Positions 60,800 to 64,000 of a DNA stretch of 64,000 nucleotides are shown piece by piece (position 1 is the stretch's first letter; each line of letters starts with the position of its first letter). The notes below the pieces were generated by a model, which saw nothing but the letters and a program-made list of their open reading frames with translations, had not been told where the DNA came from and made no database searches. Made by a program: the position numbers and the translations under genes. Origin of the DNA: Saccharibacillus kuerlensis DSM 22868 (GTDB taxonomy: Bacteria > Bacillota > Bacilli > Paenibacillales > Paenibacillaceae); assembly GCF_000378145.1 (NCBI RefSeq), contig NZ_KB899285.1, positions 93,406 to 157,405 on the forward strand, read 5' to 3'.

Positions 60800-62294
60800 G
60801 GGAAAGATCTCTCTGGACGATCTTCTTGCTTACAAGCTGGCCGCTTAAAGTGACCATAGGCATTCCGCCTCCCGGGTTTACGGTTCCGCCGACAAAATAT
60901 AAATTGGTATAGCGTTCACTTTGTTTCGGATGCTTGAAGCCTTTGTTTTTTTTGCGGTTTGACACGGTTCCATAAATGGCACCCCGGTCAGAGCCATACA
61001 TCTGCCTGATATTTTCCGGTGTCCATATATCTTTTGTCACGATATTGGCTCGCAAATCGTGGAGGCCCATTTTCTCCAATTTGATTAAGGTCCGCTCCGC
61101 AAATTGTTCATATTCCTGCTGGGTGATCGGTTTCTGATCTTGAATGTAAGGAATATGGGGCAGTACTTTTATGTTTTCATGTCCTGTCGGAGCCTGCGAC
61201 GGATCTGTTTTATTAACGTTGACTAAATAAATAACCGGGTCATCCGGCAGTCTATGATCATGGAAGATGGACTGCATCTGCTGCTTCATATTTTCTGCGA
61301 AAAAGAAATTATGATGGCGAAGCTGCGGATAGCTTTTTTTGACGCCCAAATGCATCACGAGACCGGAGCTGGCCGGTTCGAATTTTTTCTTTAATTTATC
61401 TACAAAATGACTGTCTTCCTCCAGTAACCGTTCGTAAACCGGTATGACTTCCATATTTGAAACGTAGTAATCCGCGGTCAGCTTTGTTCCGTCTTCCAAG
61501 ACGGCTCCTGTGATTTCGCCGTTCTTTTTTTCAAGCTTGGCGATCGATTTGCCGAGGTGGAAGTCAACCCCGACTTCCTCGCCAAGTTTCACCAAACCTT
61601 CCGCCAGTTTATTCAAACCGCCGGGTACATACCATACTCCCTGATCATGCTGCATGTAGATCATCATATTCAAAACGGCCGGTGCGTCATAAGGAGACGA
61701 ACCCACGTACTTGATGAAGTAGGACAGCATATCGCTGAACTGTTTATTGCTGATCCGTTTGTCGATGGCTCGGCGAACGGTAGAAAACAAATCAAAGTTT
61801 TTCAAAGCGGTAAACAGAGTCGTATGCTTCATGATTTCTCTTGTTGTATCGACGCCATGCTGGAAATAGGTTTTGTCCGTCATCTCGTAAAGCATTTTTG
61901 AGTAGTTGAGCAAATCCTGATACTCACGCATATCTTTTTCGCTTAAGGAAGAGTTCTTCTCCTGCATTTCTTTTAGGTCTTCATACAAGTCTATAATGTT
62001 TCCGTCAGGGAAAAAGGAACGCCATTGATGATCCAGCTTTTCAATCCGAACATAATCCTTCATGGATTTGCCGCTGGCAGCAAACAAATCTTCAAAGACC
62101 CGGGGCATCGTAAGGATGGAGGGGCCCAAATCGAAGCCGAAACCATCCTGGTCCAGTCGGTTCAGCTTTCCTCCGATGTGATCGTTTTTTTCATATAATG
62201 AGACACCGTATCCTGCCTGTGCCAGCGAAATCGCAGCCGACAGTCCTCCAAGTCCGCCTCCAATAACCAATACGTTTTTGTTTGTCGTTTTCAC
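60786..62294 (-). CDS. crtP: 4,4'-diaponeurosporene oxygenase CrtP
   Basis: A 502-residue FAD-dependent enzyme related to desaturases, which oxidises the terminal methyl of diaponeurosporene to an aldehyde. It tracks staphylococcal Crt[91 protein letters not shown] and [20 protein letters not shown]. The start is a GTG (62294) with AAGGAG twelve bases upstream. It begins the crtP-aldH-crtN-crtQ run, with a candidate promoter 75-105 bases upstream. Confidence 0.92.
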   Translation of the reverse strand: MKTTNKNVLVIGGGLGGLSAAISLAQAGYGVSLYEKNDHIGGKLNRLDQDGFGFDLGPSILTMPRVFEDLFAASGKSMKDYVRIEKLDHQWRSFFPDGNIIDLYEDLKEMQEKNSSLSEKDMREYQDLLNYSKMLYEMTDKTYFQHGVDTTREIMKHTTLFTALKNFDLFSTVRRAIDKRISNKQFSDMLSYFIKYVGSSPYDAPAVLNMMIYMQHDQGVWYVPGGLNKLAEGLVKLGEEVGVDFHLGKSIAKLEKKNGEITGAVLEDGTKLTADYYVSNMEVIPVYERLLEEDSHFVDKLKKKFEPASSGLVMHLGVKKSYPQLRHHNFFFAENMKQQMQSIFHDHRLPDDPVIYLVNVNKTDPSQAPTGHENIKVLPHIPYIQDQKPITQQEYEQFAERTLIKLEKMGLHDLRANIVTKDIWTPENIRQMYGSDRGAIYGTVSNRKKNKGFKHPKQSERYTNLYFVGGTVNPGGGMPMVTLSGQLVSKKIVQRDLSHAGQ

Positions 62295-62368
62295 TTGTTG
62301 GGGTTTCTCCTTCCTATGAATCGAAAATGTTGTTCACTTTTGCGCCAAGCCGGTATGCACTTTCTATT

Positions 62369-62398
62369 ATTCTACATGCCAATTCCTTCCTAAAACAA
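62369..62398 (-). promoter_or_regulatory. Candidate promoter of crtP-aldH-crtN-crtQ
   Basis: Minus strand TTGTTT (62393-62398) and TAGAAT (62369-62374), spacer 18 bases, in the 143-base gap between the esterase gene and crtP. Confidence 0.4.
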
Positions 62399-62437
62399 AC
62401 TTGAACCTCTGATAGAGACAAGCTGTTGGAGAGCCCT

Positions 62438-63325
62438 TTAATATGTAGAAAATTCGGCCGCTTCTCTGATTTTACATGCGACCATTGCCCAGGCTTCCTC
62501 CGCTTTTTCTTTTGAACCCGTATGAGTAAAAGCATGTTTGCAGTCTTTGAATATTTCTTCCTGAACGTTTACCCCGGCTGCTTTTAATTTTCCCGCATAA
62601 ACTTCCGCTTCCGGCCTGAATGCATCATACTCCGCGATGAGGATAAGGGCAGGGGCTAACCGGTCACTTACGACAGCACGAACGGGAGAAGCGAGAGGAT
62701 GCTCTGCTTGACCTTTTTCCGGTACATAGCACATGTTCAAAAAGTTGGCTGCTTGGGGATACCGGGCACGCCATTTATCCGGTTCCGGTTTGTCCGCATG
62801 CGGAGTGGCAAAATCCAGCATCGGGCATGATAGTACTTGGAGCAGCGGCTGCTTCTCCCTTTTTTCTTCCAGATAGAGACAGAGAGCAGCGGCCAGATTT
62901 GCCCCTGAACTTTGCCCGCCAACCATCATTTTTTCCACATCAATATTCAAGTCTTCGGCTCTTTGCTTGATCCATTGAAAAACCTCATAGACTTGTTCAA
63001 GCGGTTTGGGAAAAGGGTACTCCGGCGCTTTTGCGTACTCAACGTTCACAACGACACATTCTGTCCGGTTGGCCAGGTAACGGCAGTACGGATCATCCAT
63101 TTCCTTTTCATACATGATGAATGCTCCGCCGTGAAAATTGATATAAACCGGAAACTTTTCCTGTGTGGCTTCCAAGGGATAGTACAGGGAAATATCTGTA
63201 ATTTTTACGGATGTCTCAACTTTCATTTCTCTTTTCTCTTTCACGGGCTCAACGGGAATCAGAGGTGTCTTTTTTGCCTGATTGGGCAGGAGACGAAGAC
63301 ACTTTGCAGCCATAAGGGTGAACAA
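62438..63325 (-). CDS. Alpha/beta hydrolase (HSL-type esterase) at the head of the carotenoid cluster
   Basis: A 295-residue carboxylesterase-like protein. The oxyanion motif is NFHGGAFIMY (about 73), the nucleophile motif GGQSSGANLA (about 145), the Asp lies in LILIAEYDAFRPEA and the His in FKDCKHAFTH. A hydrophobic N-terminus may anchor it to the membrane. I place the start at TTG 63325, which has GAGGT seven to eight bases upstream; the ATG four codons in has none. It shares the strand of the carotenoid genes and might modify the acylated pigment or act independently (inference). Confidence 0.8.
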   Translation of the reverse strand: MFTLMAAKCLRLLPNQAKKTPLIPVEPVKEKREMKVETSVKITDISLYYPLEATQEKFPVYINFHGGAFIMYEKEMDDPYCRYLANRTECVVVNVEYAKAPEYPFPKPLEQVYEVFQWIKQRAEDLNIDVEKMMVGGQSSGANLAAALCLYLEEKREKQPLLQVLSCPMLDFATPHADKPEPDKWRARYPQAANFLNMCYVPEKGQAEHPLASPVRAVVSDRLAPALILIAEYDAFRPEAEVYAGKLKAAGVNVQEEIFKDCKHAFTHTGSKEKAEEAWAMVACKIREAAEFSTY

Positions 63326-63463
63326 TAGGATAACCTCGCTTTTTTTACCGTTTAACTTGAATAAAGCACATATCTATTCCATCAATAACTATCATTACCC
63401 GAAAGAGAAAGTGATGGCTGCTGAACTTGATAACTTCCTCAAAAAAAGGTTTATTCTTCTCTA
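63326..63463. other. Region upstream of the esterase gene
   Basis: About 140 AT-rich bases between the esterase start and the repeat element. No convincing promoter boxes seen. Confidence 0.4.
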
Positions 63464-63966
63464 GGACGTGTACGCAAACTCATCAACTTTTTCGAATAGA
63501 AGATGCTTTCAACGCCCAGGTCCGGTTTCCAAGTTTAAATGAAGCCTTTGAACGTAAATACGAAGCCGATTATTGGTTCGCGTATATGCCGTAATGGGAT
63601 GCGTCCCATAAGAAATGCTGAATAAGACGCGTTCAACAAGAAACGATGAATAGGATACTTCTGATAAAAAGCGTCTAATAAGATTCCATGAATAAGATTT
63701 GACGTAAAGTTCAATAAGTGCTCCTATGCAATTATTTTCCGCAAAAGCTCGCCAAATTGTACAATAAGTGCGCAGGTGCAACTATTTCACATAAAAGTAA
63801 GGTTAGAAACGCGAAAACGCTGAAATAAGTGTATAGGAGCACTTATTTCAGCGAAAGTTAAAAATTCGAGAAAAATAAGTGTACAGGCGCACTTATTTTC
63901 TTTCCCCCTATTGCACCTTCAATAAACTCTTTCGGATTTTGCGGAAACAGGTTTGCATACAGGCCC
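63464..63966. mobile_element. 503-bp non-coding element with GTACGCAAAC terminal inverted repeats
   Basis: Bounded by GGACGTGTACGCAAAC (63464-63479) and GTTTGCATACAGGCCC (63951-63966), which are inverted repeats matching at 13 of 16 positions. They are the same termini as the IS5 relic at 49570-49853. Inside there is no credible gene: a 90-codon minus-strand frame has no ribosome binding site. It contains the second palindrome array. It may be a passenger or decayed IS derivative. Confidence 0.55.
63710..63903 (+). repeat. Array of four 26-nt palindromes (locus 2)
   Basis: Copies of AAATAAGTG-N8-CACTTATTT with AAGTG at 63716, 63766, 63827 and 63877 (steps 50, 61, 50). The third and fourth copies are nearly perfect palindromes. 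The same number of units and the same spacing occur at 49160-49356. Confidence 0.8.
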
Positions 63967-64000
63967 TAAGATAAGCACCTGTTCGTTCCGAAAAGATTCG

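Noticed and set aside
63509..63781. A 90-codon minus-strand frame inside the 503-bp element
   Set aside because: No ribosome binding site and it overlaps the palindrome array; no transposase motifs seen.
49160..63903. The palindrome arrays as CRISPR arrays
   Set aside because: Units are degenerate palindromes without a constant repeat sequence, only four per locus, with alternating spacing, and no cas genes are near.

Overview
This window looks like a chromosomal segment of a Gram-positive Firmicute of the Paenibacillaceae, possibly a Paenibacillus or Saccharibacillus relative. This is inferred from strong AGGAGG-type ribosome binding sites, several S-layer-homology (SLH) surface proteins with Gram-positive signal peptides, Bacillus-type gene families (OpuD, CYP152, GntR/GntP/GntK, MtnU), intrinsic terminators after most genes and a moderately GC-rich composition. 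I see no rRNA, tRNA, cas genes, phage genes or intact insertion sequence.

Layout. 0-6.4 kb: a cut gene, two tandem Cof-type HAD phosphatases, an ACT-domain malic enzyme, and a three-gene ABC exporter (two ABC-2 permeases plus ATPase). 6.4-11.6 kb: a small SpoT-like HD hydrolase, an OpuD-type betaine transporter, an aldo/keto reductase and a UMF1-type MFS protein. 11.8-31.5 kb: surface functions dominate, with a 2028-residue SLH protein (LamG-like plus nine cadherin-like repeats), a membrane esterase-like protein, an aromatic-acid-exporter-like protein, a HAD mutase-like enzyme, a chemoreceptor, a CYP152 peroxygenase, a PatB/MalY lyase, an SLH-anchored 5'-nucleotidase and two small SLH proteins. 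31.7-49.1 kb: a GH3 glycosidase, an SDR, a heterodimeric ABC exporter, a two-component system with a LolA-like lipoprotein, a chimeric oxidoreductase/ECF41 sigma gene, an IF-3 paralogue with a flavin-barrel protein, a hypothetical protein, and a zinc-ribbon/FxLYD protein next to an HtrA-like protease. 49.1-50.2 kb: a gene-free repeat region with an IS5-family relic. 50.2-55.1 kb: a gluconate cluster (gnd-gntR-gntP-gntK) with two GntR-type operators. 55.1-56.6 kb: a complete SAM-I riboswitch that points away from mtnU and has no gene behind it. 56.7-63.3 kb: a C30 carotenoid cluster (crtQ, crtN, aldH, crtP, esterase) lacking crtM and crtO. 63.3-64.0 kb: a second repeat element related to the one at 49 kb.

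The most unusual signals are as follows. (1) A 200-243 bp non-coding mobile element occurs twice in opposite orientation. Each copy sits inside an intrinsic terminator between convergent genes, and the whole terminator hairpin (24-25 bp) is duplicated on either side. (2) An orphan SAM riboswitch with a near-consensus promoter and a terminator/antiterminator points toward the 3' end of gntK. (3) An apparent deletion joins the first third of an FAD oxidoreductase in frame to the last part of an ECF41 sigma factor. (4) A four-unit array of 26-nt palindromes with the same 50/61/50 spacing is found at two loci that also share GTACGCAAAC terminal repeats.
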